NCBI GenBank assembly: GCA_947623455.1
Contig: OX392545.1
Coordinates: forward strand, 21,116,001 to 21,180,000
Length of the DNA: 64,000 nt
Reading direction: 5' to 3'
DNA from: Mimachlamys varia
Taxonomy: Eukaryota; Mollusca; Bivalvia; Pectinida; Pectinidae
Shown: positions 43,236 to 55,016 of the stretch, in pieces
Layout of the letters: each line of letters begins with the position of its first letter
Numbering within the stretch: position 1 is the stretch's first letter
Notes under the pieces: generated by a model
Databases searched by the model: none
Told to the model about the DNA's origin: nothing
What the model saw: the letters and a program-made list of their open reading frames with translations, nothing else
Translations under genes and position numbers: made by a program

Positions 43236-46119
43236 AACTCCAGATTACACCGAGACATGTTACCAATGATTTAGACAAGCAACAGTTGGCCGATCACTCG
43301 CAAAATCACGTGACAGCGACACTAAGTCACGAAAAATGTCATGAACAACGTCACACACGGGGAACGTTATTTAAAAATAGACGCGAGAGTTGTCTAAAGT
43401 CGGAGGAAATTTAAGATAATGTTTTGAAAATTCTTGGTCGGTTACCATTACTGATACATTGAGTCTGGTTTAAGCCTGCGCTGATGGTATCTGGAACACA
43501 CAGACCGGTAGTAAAACTTCTATTATGGCTAAATGTGAATTAGATAACGGCAGAAGTATTTGTCAAGTATCTGTTGCATTTTACCACAAACACCCTCAAT
43601 ATAAAAGACCCGAATGACTCCCGAAAGATTCGGATGGCTCCCGAGAGATCCGAAGAAGCGACGAGTTTGTGATTGGGACGAGTAAGGTGTGATAGCCTCG
43701 TTGTCGTATATCAGTGACGGGAGATGGGCAGATTGGCAAAGACCTGACGGAGTATGGGGTCGTGTGCAAACAGGAAATGACAGCATTATTTGGGGGAAAA
43801 AAACAACAACACGAGCCTCATTCAAAGATGTTACAATGTGGCTTCTTATGACAAGATAATTAATGATCACGAACGTACTTTTCGTGTGGAGCGTGTAAAA
43901 ATTCCAGAAACCTATTAACGATCTGACGAGGTTTATGTTTCGTTGGGCCAGAAAATTCGACTTTATTGCACGTTCTCGACAGACAACAAAATTCCCTGTC
44001 TAACATAGTATTCGCTGATCACCATGTACTCCCTTCCTCGTGTACTCAAGTTCTAAAAAGCCATTGATTAGATTAAAATTCACGGAGTGCAACCTGAAGT
44101 TACACAGTTATTTCCCCTTAACACAAATTATCTCCCCTCTACACACGAAGTTATCTCCCTTCATGCAACGAAATTGTCACACTTAAAACCATTTAATAGC
44201 AATTATGGGCAGTGAACTTAACCTTCGGAATGTAATTCTATGTAATTTGTGAAACAAAAATTACTCAATTATCACTCCTAAATGTCAGCCTATTTTATTC
44301 CTAATATTTTACAGAAAATGTTTGAAAATCTCGCTGGCTTGTTAACGTACTGCCTGACCCTCGCGCCAGATTCCGTTGTACTGATTTATACCAGATTTGA
44401 TATGTAAGGAAGTGTCGTCTGCCTGTGTGGAGACTGTTAGTATTGTTGCTCACTTTTTAATGATACAGTATATCACTAGACGACGGGCTTTTTACCATTA
44501 ACATGTACAGCACGCAAGTCCACACTGGTTACCAGACCAGAGCTCGTTGACCAAGGCCGAGGAGTCCATCCCGGACACTGACCTCGGTCACGTGATACAC
44601 TGTAAGTGCGTCCGTATCAGAAGTCATTTTCGTGGCCAATTGTCATATCAGACGCCAATTAGACCGTTTGTGGCTAAAAAAACCCGAGTCGATTGTTCTT
44701 ACAACTGTGTACTGGCATTCAGCATACGGTCAGACACGAGACAACTCCACACAATTTAAAATTCAACCGAAAGATTTTTGATTTGCGTTCTTGATTAAAA
44801 AAGTTTGTATTGCAACAGTCTGAAGCCCGAAGAGTGTAATAACTGGATTTGTTATATTTTAGGCATTATATAGGTTATTTCCGGGAAGTATGAGTACATA
44901 AACTCCTGCTGAAAGATGTAGTTGTCATAGTGTCCCTAAATCTCGTGAGGCTTCGCTTATTTGAAATCAAAGAGCGCCGTCTTGCGGAGAGCAATGCTTC
45001 TAAGGCAGGTAATATTTAAAAATAATATTAAAGATGCCGCTCAGTCGTAATGCTTTCTGTGGGGGTTCTCATAACTCTTATAAACATCCCCCCTTGCAAT
45101 TGGCTTTGACAATATCTAAAGCAAGTCACTGTCCATTCAAGAGATGAAAGGTTTTGGTAAATTATTTAAGGTAACAAGACAAGATTTAAGATATGTCACG
45201 TAAATTCCACAAAATATTATTAAAAACAACAGATGCTCGACATTTTTCAAGCAGTATTGTGACCAACAGGAGAGAGACCAAGGTCGTTTATCGCTGTCCA
45301 AACGGTCAGTGGGAACAGAGTTGTTCGTTTATACGTATACATAAAAGGTTGGGTATAGTAATATGATGGTCCTTTCAGACCGACTTTGACATAGCCATGC
45401 AAGGCGTGCATACTCATGTACATTTCTGCAATGATTCATATATTAAAATGTTACATTTAAAAACAGACAAACCGGTTCTAAGGTTGTTTTGCCTTATACT
45501 TCTAAAAACAGAAAAATTAAGTATTCTACATATTCGTATTAACCATAAATTATTGAATATACAGACTAATATCCAAACAATCTCGTAAGTTTAGAAAATA
45601 TGATAAAATGATTCATTATAAAATCCAGTATTCGGTAATATTTTATAATTTATTTTAATATATTGATAATATTACTTTCGTAGGATTTTTAAAAACTTTT
45701 AATTAATGTAAGATTTATTTTTCATTAAAAATGAGCATAGTTTTACTTTTCAAGATTCTGTTTTTTTCATTCACAAAAGAGTATTATTTTTATTTTCCAA
45801 GATGCTAAAAAATCGCCGGAGCTGCATAGAAACTTGTTTTAGGGATATGGAGCGTGCTTCTACCTGGTTCCCTCACACACTAAGCCTTTGTTAATGACAT
45901 GTGTACAAAGGATGGTGTATACTGCTAACAGTTGTAAATATACCGCCAACAAGACATTCCAATTCACTGTTACGGTGTGTGGTAATAACAACTGCAGGGG
46001 CTTATAATTAAAGCAAAATCAGTCTTGTCATATACGAGCTGCTGCGAGACGCGGCAGAGCTTAATCCTCGGAAACATGTATGGGACATTTGACGGTATGA
46101 GGTGGGAGCACTGCGGTTA
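43236..46119. other. no recognised gene
   Basis: About 2.9 kb without recognised genes. At 44105-44160 the phrase ttatctccc (with one ttatttcccc variant) recurs three times at about 25-bp spacing. 45590-45800 is very AT-rich. Frames of 113 codons (43529-43870, minus) and 70 codons (44547-44759, plus) match nothing I know. Confidence 0.45.
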
Positions 46120-46346
46120 CACAACGCGTGGTTGTTGGATATGGAATTTATTTTTGGGGCATGAAGTTGGTTCCTAGTTCCGTTTTTGTTAAACGGAACT
46201 AGGAACCAACTTCATGCTTCCATTTATTTTACTCGAGGTAATTATTTTTTAAAAGTTACAAAAGCTAAAGCTCGTGTCTTTTGTAACTTTAAAAAAATAA
46301 TTACCTCGAATGAAATTCATTCCAAATCCAACAACCACGAGTTGTG
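46120..46346. repeat. three-arm foldback: two perfect hairpins inside an outer stem
   Basis: Outer stem: cacaacgcgtggttgttgga + tatggaat (46120-46147) pairs with attccaaatccaacaaccac + gagttgtg (46319-46346), 2 mismatches in 28. Inside lie two hairpins. Hairpin 1 (46159-46217) has perfect 27-bp arms starting gcatgaagttggttcctagt, loop ttgtt. Hairpin 2 (46233-46309) has about 31-bp arms starting tcgaggtaattattttttaa, loop about 13 nt. A single strand would fold into a three-way junction. Confidence 0.93.
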
Positions 46347-47989
46347 GGACCTGTTTCTACCACAAATATATTAAGTCGGCAGTGGCAGTGTTTCCTGGAG
46401 TGAACCGCAGACTATTTGCGCGTGAACACATCATCTTGTTTATACATTCCCGCCAAGTTGTGATGACGTCAACAATCGATGACGACGTTAACAATCCGCA
46501 CGTGGCATTGAACCACGTTATTTCCGGCAAAAGTTCAACTTCTCAACCAATAGAAAGTCCGGAAGGTCATATTCCACTAGTGGTAAATAACATATATTTA
46601 TCAAACAGTCAGCGCGTTTATACGATGGTCTGAAAGTGGAATAACACAAGGTATTGTGGTAGAAATTCATATACATAATATACAGTTGTCGTTAAGAATG
46701 TTGTACTGTTACGTTCGAGTTATTTTTGATCAGATGGGTGTTGTATCGGTCCAACTACGGCTTTTTAATAATCGTACGGTGTACTGGCGCGTAAAACAAG
46801 GGCGGAATCAAATTATCAAATGTTTATTTTATTATTTTTATTTCCCAGTGTTCAACATCATATCGAGTGTCAGGAGCTGAATGTTTTATTGCTACCGTAA
46901 TTTTGGTCCGGGTAATTATTTCCTTTCTCTTTCCGTAATCACCCAATATTTTACTAGTCAGATTAGATTACCCTCCAGATTTTATTCTGTTCAAATCGGA
47001 ACCGACGTCAAATGTCAAGAAATATTACTGAATTCCAAGTGAGTCTGACATATAAGTAGGAAAAAAACAGAATTTCCGAACGGCTTATTACAAGTCAGTT
47101 TGGTCATCTTTCTTGTTCTGATATAAAGTTTTTTTGTGTAGTACATCTGTTTGGGATGTTTCGAATACTTTCTATATTTAGCTGTCCTTTTGATTTAATT
47201 AAGTGATTATGATATACACACGACATAAGGTAGTTATTTCAATATTGATATTTGATCCGGCACGGCCCTAACGAATATGTAAATGTCCTTGTCCTCTGTG
47301 ACGACACAGCTATTTGGGGTCATTACGGTGTAGTGTCACGCGCCATATCAGTTGACACCAGCACGCCCGGGGGTCGGGCATGACGAGGAATGAAAGCTCG
47401 TGTTTATCAAACTCCGTACTCAATTGATTAACCAGGCTAATTACAGCATCACGGGGTGTAAGGTGTACTGCTAAAGTTCCTATCAAGTTCCGTTAAGCAT
47501 TCGGAAAACCTGGGAAGGTTATTAATTTACTGTCATTTTGAGTGAGAAAACCCGACTGTAAATTGCACTGCAACATTTCTGTAAAAAAAATGTGAGGGAT
47601 ACAGAGAGACAAATAATTGTCATTCATAGTTAAGAAGATCACGCTAAGTAAACAGTGAGTGGTTTTATTCGCACGCTGGGACAACTGAACACTGCAGCCA
47701 TGTTCCCGAAGAGTACACCGTAACGGCTAATCGAACAAATAGTAATGTTTTAATTAACTTTGTGTTTCAAAGGATGCACAAAAAGAAAATATTTTTCTTA
47801 ACAACTTGTGAAAGATCACACGAATCGAAGAGCGCTTCTCCGTACTTTCTGGGTTTTCTTTTTTTATGCACAAAAATCAGCGTCAAGTCTGATACCAAAA
47901 TAAAAACTAGAACAAAATAAGTTTGTCCCTAAAGTTTAGGTAGAAAATTTCAGCTCATATTAGTAATAATTATAGAGTTGTCTCCCTTG
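46347..47989. other. no recognised gene; one CRE octamer
   Basis: TGACGTCA at 46464-46471. A 107-codon frame starts inside the foldback (46310-46633, plus). Nothing in it is recognised. Otherwise unique. Confidence 0.45.
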
Positions 47990-48187
47990 GACATCTTCCA
48001 GTGATCTGTATTTATTTTTAATAAAAACCGTACATGAATACCTTTGTAAAAGTACAATAGAATAAGACCAGGTGTTCCGGAAGAGTAAGCGCCTTCTGCT
48101 TCATTGACGACCCCCGCCATATAAATCTTGGCAACATCTAAGTACATATCAGATCTTAGAAGGAAGGGAGAACCGTATCATCATTGT
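47990..48187 (-). mobile_element. dispersed family 5, copy 4
   Basis: The minus strand reads acaatgatgatacggttctc, tgtacttagatgttgccaag, atggcgggggtcgtcaatga, agcagaaggcgcttactctt + ccggaacacctggtcttatt and ggtattcatgtacggttttt. Same order as copies 2 and 3, single-copy in the segment that is tandem at 26831. Confidence 0.82.
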
Positions 48188-49261
48188 TAATCACAACAAG
48201 TTCACACTTTATTAATAAAACTCAAAAATCTTCATTTCGCACAAAGATACAAAATATAGTTCTGTTCAACCTGCTTCTCTCGAATCCCAGTGTTGTTAGT
48301 TTGTTTGTCAGCAGTCGACATCGATCACGAAAATCACGATATTTAGAGCAAGCCCAACATGACAAGTACAACATGACATTTTAACAGGCTCTACCAATAA
48401 TTTGACATATGTATTTCACACTGCTGTTATTTCTTTGCTACCGTGCTTAAATAGATGAGTGAAAAATCTACTTACTGTTTCCTTTCAGAAAATAGTGTAG
48501 CAAGCACTTTTTGTTGACACTTTATTCGGATGTACTTGGTTTTTATCTTGTCCACTACAGCTCATTAAACATCGGAACGCCTCGTGATTTATCTATGTTG
48601 TCGTCACCTTGCCTGACGGCTTGTCTATCTTCTACCTAAAGTACTGTATTTAGTTTCGTACTTTTATGTGGGGTAATTTAGTGTCGTACTGTTAGTGTTG
48701 ACGGGGGATAGGTTAATATGTCGGACCCAAGTCTTCACCATCTCCAGACGAATCTCAGTTGAAATCCTGAAGGAGGAACATAGCTGGGAGCTGTATGTGC
48801 TCGCTATGTCATTTTTCGGGATTTTTTACGGATGTCTAAATGAGTTGATGTGCGTCTCCATATTGATGTTCCAGACATAAAATTACTATTTGTCAGAATG
48901 GACTGTCGTTGAAAGAAGTAATCACATTGAGATATACTTTAGCTTGTTCTAACGAAGAATTGATGTGATGTGCTATTACAAATCATTATCATCCAGCGCT
49001 TCCTAAAATAAGATAAAAAAAATGAAAACATCTCAATACATCATCACATGCACTTCAGCAATATCTTGTCAATTCATAAATTTATTCCTGGATAAATTTT
49101 AATCTGAGATTTGTATCCAACACAACTTTGTCTCACAACGTATACGCAATTTTTAACCACACCCTCCCCTCCCGCTTAACCTATTTAAAGTAGTAGACTC
49201 ACTTGACATTACAACAAATAGGAGCGAAGACGAGATTACTTTACAGTTTAAATTGACGCAA
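48188..49261. other. no recognised feature
   Basis: Unique sequence with short unrelated frames only. Confidence 0.5.
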
Positions 49262-49494
49262 TTTATTTATTTTTCTCCAAACCTTTCCTGTCGTTAATAC
49301 AGTATGTTGAAATAGTAAACGCATTGCACTGCGCAATCATAAATGGAAGATACAAAAATGTACAAGGTGTGACGAAATTGATGGCGTTGCTCTGGTGACA
49401 CAGCATAAAGTGATGACGCGATGGTGACGTTTTAGATTAATAGCGCGCGTGATCTTTTTTTACCGAGGAAGTTCAAGACAGGATTATATTTTCC
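49262..49494. mobile_element. MITE, copy 2 (pair at 20710)
   Basis: tttatttatttttctccaaa + cctttcctgtcgttaa, then tgttgaaatagtaaacgc, then tttttttaccgaggaag near the right end. The order matches 20710-20907 with strong divergence, and the terminal inversion is largely decayed. Confidence 0.5.
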
Positions 49495-49758
49495 CAAGTA
49501 AAAATGTGAATGAACCAATAAAGTTTGTAAGAAAAAACTTGTCTTGTTTCTAACAAGGGAGTCAATTAGAATCAATCCGTATCACTATGACGTCACATGG
49601 CATAATTAGTATTCACGAATATTTAAATGTTAGTTTTAAAGAAAAGATGTAATCTTGTATAATTGAAATCATTCCACAACATGTTTTCTAAACCAGCACC
49701 ATTAAAGTCGGAATCAGAATGACCCCTTCCCCCACCCACCTCACAATGACCCCCTCAC
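49495..49758. other. no gene; one CRE octamer
   Basis: TGACGTCA at 49588-49595 in unique AT-rich sequence. Nothing else recognised. Confidence 0.5.
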
Positions 49759-49948
49759 CCATTATTAAGATTCAACAAATTCTTATTTGCTTATTCAAAA
49801 GTGAAATTCTGATATCAAATCTGATGGATTTCGTTATGACCCCCTCACCCACCCTTACTTCTAGATGTTATTATTAAGATTCAACAAAAATCTTATTTGC
49901 TTATTCAAAAGTGAAATCCTGATATAAAATCTGATGTATTTCGTGAAC
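49759..49948 (+). repeat. tandem duplication, period about 108 bp
   Basis: tattattaagattcaacaaa ... atctgatggatttcgttatg is repeated as ttattattaagattcaacaa ... atctgatgtatttcgtgaac about 108 bp downstream. The intervening gaccccctcaccca phrase occurs twice and a related gaccccttccccca phrase once more just upstream. Confidence 0.85.
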
Positions 49949-50458
49949 GCAAACATGATCAGCCAAACCACCATAGGGGCTCTGTTTAAATAGACCTGGG
50001 ATAGGTTTGTTTTCTGGACCAAGTGAAAGTAATCACGTTTAGTTCTTTCAAACATCTTATATATAATTCTGCGCTGGACTAAACCCCTCAAACCCAGATA
50101 TAATGAAAAATTCCCGGTGGGAAAGAAAGCCGATATCTGTCGTTTCCATGTCTGTAACTTGGAGGCAATTTTAATATAAAAGTGCTGCTGAAATCTGAAT
50201 GTCTACGCACGGATTGTCTGGGAAGCTTTTCCTTGACGGGCTGCTGGGATATCTCATATCTCGTACCCAGGTTTTTGTTTTATTGAAAGGCTCGGCCAGA
50301 TATGACGTAATACTGATAAAAACAACGACCAGGAAATCAGGTGGCTGTTTTAATTAGACAAGATATTGGACAATTTGATTAAAACAGAAATCGATTGATT
50401 CATGACAATGTTGTTTTAATTAGCTTTGATTAAAATTAAACTTTGATTTAAGCTCAAG

Positions 50459-50690
50459 GAAGGGCAAATGAGCTTATGCCATGACACAGTAAGCGTTGTG
50501 TGTCCGACGTCCGGCGTCCGACAACTCTTTCTATCATTCCGTCCTACATAATTATGTAAAAAGCCGATTTTTACCATATTTAGAAGCATTCTTTGTGAAT
50601 CTGCCCCTCCCCACGGGCCTGAGAGGCGGGGCCCGATGGGGGAAGTAAGGAAAGTTTAACAATTTCTTTAAAATATTGCTTCTTCTGTTG
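50459..50690 (+). repeat. probable interspersed repeat (known bivalve type)
   Basis: gaagggcaaatgagcttatg + ccatgacacag, then gtccgacgtccggcgtccga, then agccgatttttaccatattt, then gcggggcccgatgggg. I recall this order of phrases as a common interspersed repeat of bivalve genomes. It is single-copy within this window, so the call rests on memory only. Confidence 0.4.
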
Positions 50691-50925
50691 GAATGAAAGA
50701 TATTGTTCAAATTGTCCATAATAGTTTTGATACAGCTCTTGCATGTGCTCATGACCTCTTGCTATTGTGAACAGTATTAAACCTTTGACGCGTCTCTACG
50801 TTTATCTTAAAAACAGTTGCAATAAAAATGAACTGTTAGCAAGAAGGCGCTCCTAGCGGTGAATCTGTAACCAGTGTTCCAAAACTTGGTGTATTGCTCC
50901 AGATCCCGTCAAAGATTCTGTTAGC

Positions 50926-51690
50926 CCCGTCATTATGGCCACAAGGCGGTCCTTGATGGACTATAACTCGACAGTTTATGCCTGTTGGTCCCTGTCAGTA
51001 GGGCCACAAGACGGTCCTTGATGGACTATAACTCGACAGTTTATTGTTGTACTCTAAGCCTGTTGGTCCCTGTCAGTAGGGCCACAAGGCGGTCCTTGCT
51101 GGGCTGTTATTCGGCAGTTTAGGTCTGTCTGTCCCTGTCAGTAGGGTCACAAGGCGGTCCTTGCTGGGCTATAATTCGGCAGTTTAGGTCTGTCTGTCCC
51201 TGTCAGTAGGGCCACAAGGCGGTCCTTGCTGGGCTATAATTCGGCAGTTTAGGTCTGTCTGTCCCTGTCAGAAGGGCCACAAGGCGGTCCTTGCTGGGCT
51301 ACATTTCGGCAGTTTAGGTCTGTCTGTCCCTGTCAGTAGGGCCACAAGACGGTCCTCGCTGGGCTATAATACGGCAGTTTATTGTTGTACTCTAAGCCTG
51401 TTGGTCCCTGTCAGTAGGGCCACAAGACGGTCCTCGCTGGGCTATAATACGGCAGTTTATTGTTGTACTCTAAGCCTGTTGGTCCCTGTCAGAAGGGTCA
51501 CAAGGCGGTCCTAGCTGGACTATAACTCGGCAGTTTAAGTCTGTCTGTCTCTGTCAGTAGGGCCACAAGGCGGACCTTGCTGGGCTATAATTCGGCAGTT
51601 TAAGCCTGTTGGTCCCTGTCAGTAGGGTCACAAGGCGGTCCTCGCTGGGCTATAATTCGGCAGCTTATTGCTGTACCTTAAGCTCTGCTG
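50926..51690 (+). repeat. 65/78-bp minisatellite, 11 units
   Basis: The landmark cggtcc or its variant falls at 50947, 51012, 51090, 51155, 51220, 51285, 51350, 51428, 51506, 51571 and 51636. The spacings are 65, 78, 65, 65, 65, 65, 78, 78, 65, 65. The long class differs by a 13-bp insert (ttgttgtactcta) after cagttta. The core is ccctgtcagtagggccacaa + ggcggtccttgctgggctat. Confidence 0.95.
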
Positions 51691-51877
51691 ACTGATGACT
51701 GGGTAGGGTTATATATATTGTACCAAAGCCTGTCGGCTTACGCCAACCACACAATGATTAAAGTAACAACCGTTATCAAATTTGACAACAAATCAATCTT
51801 TTCCGAAAAAGACGGATGGGGTTGGTTTTTATTTTACATCTGTACTGATTGATTAAAATCTCAGATATCCGAGTTAA

Positions 51878-52150
51878 AACGTACTTTTGGTAAGTTTTAA
51901 ACAACCTGGGAATGCCCTAGCGGCATCTACAATCCGGGTTGTTAGGGAACGATTGGCAGAAAGTAACCCGGATGATAAGCTAGATCAGTTCATTAAAACA
52001 GAGCCTAAAGTACAAACTTACCCGTCAAACCTTGCGTTTGTCACACGACCGAAAAGTGCACGAGGTCTCTGGGGCCTGTCACGTGATCATAGAGGTGATT
52101 TTTCTCTCGAAATCTGTCTTCAAGAACAGTCTTGTGAATCGTGTTTATAG
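51878..52150 (+). other. protein-like open frame, unidentified
   Basis: An open frame of 90 codons, stop at 52148. It has no ATG near its start, so it would need a spliced upstream exon. Part of the text, RVVRERLAESNPDDKLDQF, then KTEPKVQTYPSNLAFVTRP, has balanced charged and polar residues, unlike most frames here. A gtaag donor-like string at 51890 and a ctcag acceptor-like string at 51860-51864 lie nearby but do not define an exon in this frame. I recognise no domain, and it may be chance. Confidence 0.2.
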
Positions 52151-52660
52151 AGAAAAACAAATGCCTGTCAGTCACCAGTGAAGCACGTGGATTAGCCCCT
52201 GGTTACCGGTTCCCGCCATGTCATTTGTGAAAGTCTTGACTGTGGAATATGACGGTTTGAAGACTGGCGCCTTGTGACTTGTTTTGTACTGTATTACGTA
52301 GATTCTTCCGCAATGTATTACTGTAATGGATGTTTATATATGACGAGATTCTCGTGGTTTAATTACTCAGAATCGAGTCTCAAATAATACCGATATTTCG
52401 AAAAAGTATTGTAAAATTAAAAATTAGTTATACAGCTGAAATATCACAAAAGTTTTCCCCACCAACAAATTCCTTCACACTCTGACTCTACTGTTCGAGC
52501 TCATATTGTTAATTATTTCTTTCTATATTGAGTAATTTATTTTAAATGTTCACATTGACAATAGTTAAATCTGATGTCTTTTAAATAAGTAGAGTTAAAT
52601 ATGACAAGCAATCATTAAATATTTGTTACGGAAACGACGTCAGACAGTTGTAATAATTTT
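52151..52660. other. no recognised feature
   Basis: Unique AT-rich sequence. Confidence 0.5.
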
Positions 52661-52706
52661 GTCCGATCCATTTGTTTTTTGAGGCAATAAAATTGATTTA
52701 AACTAA
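52661..52706 (+). mobile_element. LINE 3' tail fragment
   Basis: gtccgatccatttgtttttt + gaggcaataaaattgattta + aactaa follows the 3' terminus of the LINE at 5267 and 53700 (cctattgttttaaagcaata + aaat). Only the last 45 bp is recognisable. Confidence 0.5.
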
Positions 52707-53544
52707 CTGCCAATGACGTGGAACCCTTATATTAACACGTCAGTTCCTTCCATGTTGAGGACTAGATCTAATAAAACTGTACGACTTAGACATTTGTCAT
52801 AGACTATATTATCATAATTTGCATCTTATGGTGTGATGTTTAATATTTCATAAAATCGTGAATGTTCCTCGGGCATCATTACATTTTGTTTTGTAACGAC
52901 ACAAAACTCACCTATATTTGGCTCTAACTGTATCCACTAATGACTGATAGTACATGTTTTCCGTCAGTTGTCGGCTGTTCGGCAGAAAGTCGTATTTTTA
53001 ATATCTTAGTTATCCATTGGTTAGGCTTAGAAAGTTGTTTCCGCATCAACTTTTTAGGAAAAATAGCAAAGTTGAAAATCGTTAACGGGATACCATCGTG
53101 TTAGAGACATCTTCTCTTCCGGTTTCCGGTGAGGATTTCGGATCCGAACTTTAGCGAGATTTTATTTCGGTTTGAACTTCACGGAGTACAACAGACATTA
53201 TATAATCAAGTCATGTTTTACAGATTCTCCGTAACGTTGCTGGAATTAATCTGACAGTGAGATAATTTGTTATCGTATTGATGTATACAGTGATAAAGAA
53301 AGGGACTCGTTAAAGACTGATACTCTGCTGTTACGTATAGCACATGTACCAGTAAAACCTACTTTAACCGCCGTCATTTGTCAGATAGGTTCTCCAGGTG
53401 TAAATAACTAACGTCACAGAGTACGAACATAGATACGAACAGAGATACGATCATCCATCATTAATCCTGTTTGTTCGGAGAAAGAACAACCACATGATCA
53501 GAGATACATTCAAAGTTTAACTGTCATGCTTTGCTACTCGCCAA
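52707..53544. other. no recognised feature
   Basis: Unique sequence. A short doublet, gaacatagatacga / gaacagagatacga, at 53425-53450. Confidence 0.5.
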
Positions 53545-53795
53545 TAAAAACAAGTACCCCCCCTCTCTCTTAATCTCTTCCTATTTCTTCTCGTTCATAT
53601 CCATCTTCTTCTATTTCTCTAAGTGTGATAAAATGTGTGACGTAGCATGTGATTGTATAGAATTCTAAAAATGCCATTTTGGATATTTAGAAATATATAT
53701 GTTGTGTTATGTATAGGAACGGGCTTGATATAAGTTGTATAACTTGGGCTCTATCCTGTTGCATTTAAAAGCAATAAAATAGGTTTAAACTAAAG
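53545..53795 (+). mobile_element. LINE 3' UTR and tail
   Basis: A C/T-rich stretch (ccccccctctctcttaatct + cttcctatttcttctcg) is followed by gaacgggcttgatataagtt + gtataacttgggctctatcc + tgttgcatttaaaagcaata + aaatag and a tttaaactaaa tail. The plus-strand order matches the LINE at 5267-5747, including its pyrimidine-rich 3' UTR. No target duplication was identified. Confidence 0.75.
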
Positions 53796-54616
53796 CAGAG
53801 TACCACTTTATGCGGACGAATTCATCAAAGAGTGCTCCTAGTGCACTGGTTAAAGTATACATCCGCGCAATAAAATAGTTCTGTCTAATTACCAAATTGT
53901 AGCATTACTTTTTACATATATCATAACGTCAAATAGTCAATACTGTTTTAATGACGTGTTATTTTCTGTAAATCGTATACTAGTATATGTCGTGATTTTC
54001 TTTTAATATAAACAATTCGAACGCGCCCCATAGAATTTGTTCAATGCCAACTGGGTACATACTTCTGTATACACTTTTCAAAATGAAGGTCATTTTATGG
54101 TTAAATTTAAATTACAAAAGTATTTCCAATTACAGAATAAACTTTAAGTATGGAAGTACATTTTACAGTAAAAGATAGGGTTTCAGTAGAGCTGTAAGAA
54201 AGAATTACTGGAAATGACCTGTGTGATTTTGGTGTTTCTCTTACGTCACCTAGGTTAGTACTTCTGTGAATATCAGAATACTTTATTGAGAATATTTAGA
54301 GTAGTCAGTGTCAGTTTTAATACACGAACAAGTGTTTGAGGTTTTACGTTGTGCTATTTTCGTTTTATATAAACATACCACAATCCTAACCGTTCGAAGA
54401 CTTAGTTTAAACAAATATTTTTAGAATGACCAAACAGCGGTATAATGCAGTGTACTTATTTTTTCTGGCATATTGTATTTATTACTAAATATTAGTAAAG
54501 GTAAAATGTGTGTGCTAGAGTCAACTTTTAATATTCATTTGTTTCCACAATGAACATACAGTACATGTATAATTCGTAGTGAATAGGGATTTGACAGCTA
54601 TAGCTTAAGTCATCTC
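53796..54616. other. no gene; weak family 2 fragment
   Basis: gcagtgtacttattttttct + ggcatattgtatttattact at 54448-54490 resembles the outer end of dispersed family 2 at 39553-39597. Otherwise unique AT-rich. Confidence 0.5.
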
Positions 54617-55016
54617 CCTAAACCACGTGACATTAAGATACCCCCTAAACCACGTGACATTTATATACTCCCTGAACCACGTGACGTTTAGATACTCCCT
54701 GAACCACGTGACGTTTAGATACTCCCTGAATCACGTGACGTTTAGATACTCCCTAAACCACTTGCCGTTTAGATACTCCCTACACCACTTGCCGTTTAGA
54801 TACTCCCTAAACCACGTGACGTTTAGATACCCCCTAAATCAAGTGACGTTTAGATACTCCCTTAACCACGTGACTTTAGACCCTCTTAACCACGTGACGT
54901 TTAGATACCCCCTGAACCACGTGATTTTAGACTCCTTAAACCACGTGACGTTTAGATTCTCCCTAAACCACGTGACTTTAGACTCCCTGAACCACGTGAC
55001 GTTTAGATACTCCTTG
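54617..55016 (+). repeat. 27-bp minisatellite carrying CACGTGAC, about 16 units
   Basis: The unit aaccacgtgacgtttagata + ctccctg is 27 bp. Towards the right, shortened 22-25-bp units (gactttagactccctaaacc) alternate with full ones. Most units keep the palindrome CACGTG followed by AC(G). Three diverged units lose it (cacttgcc twice, caagtgac once). The minus and plus open frames are artefacts of the 27-bp period. Confidence 0.94.

Noticed and set aside
43529..43870. 113-codon frame on minus
   Set aside because: Longest non-repetitive frame, but no domain or splice context. Compatible with chance in 64 kb.
46310..46633. 107-codon frame starting in the foldback
   Set aside because: The start lies inside a structural repeat and the protein is not recognised.
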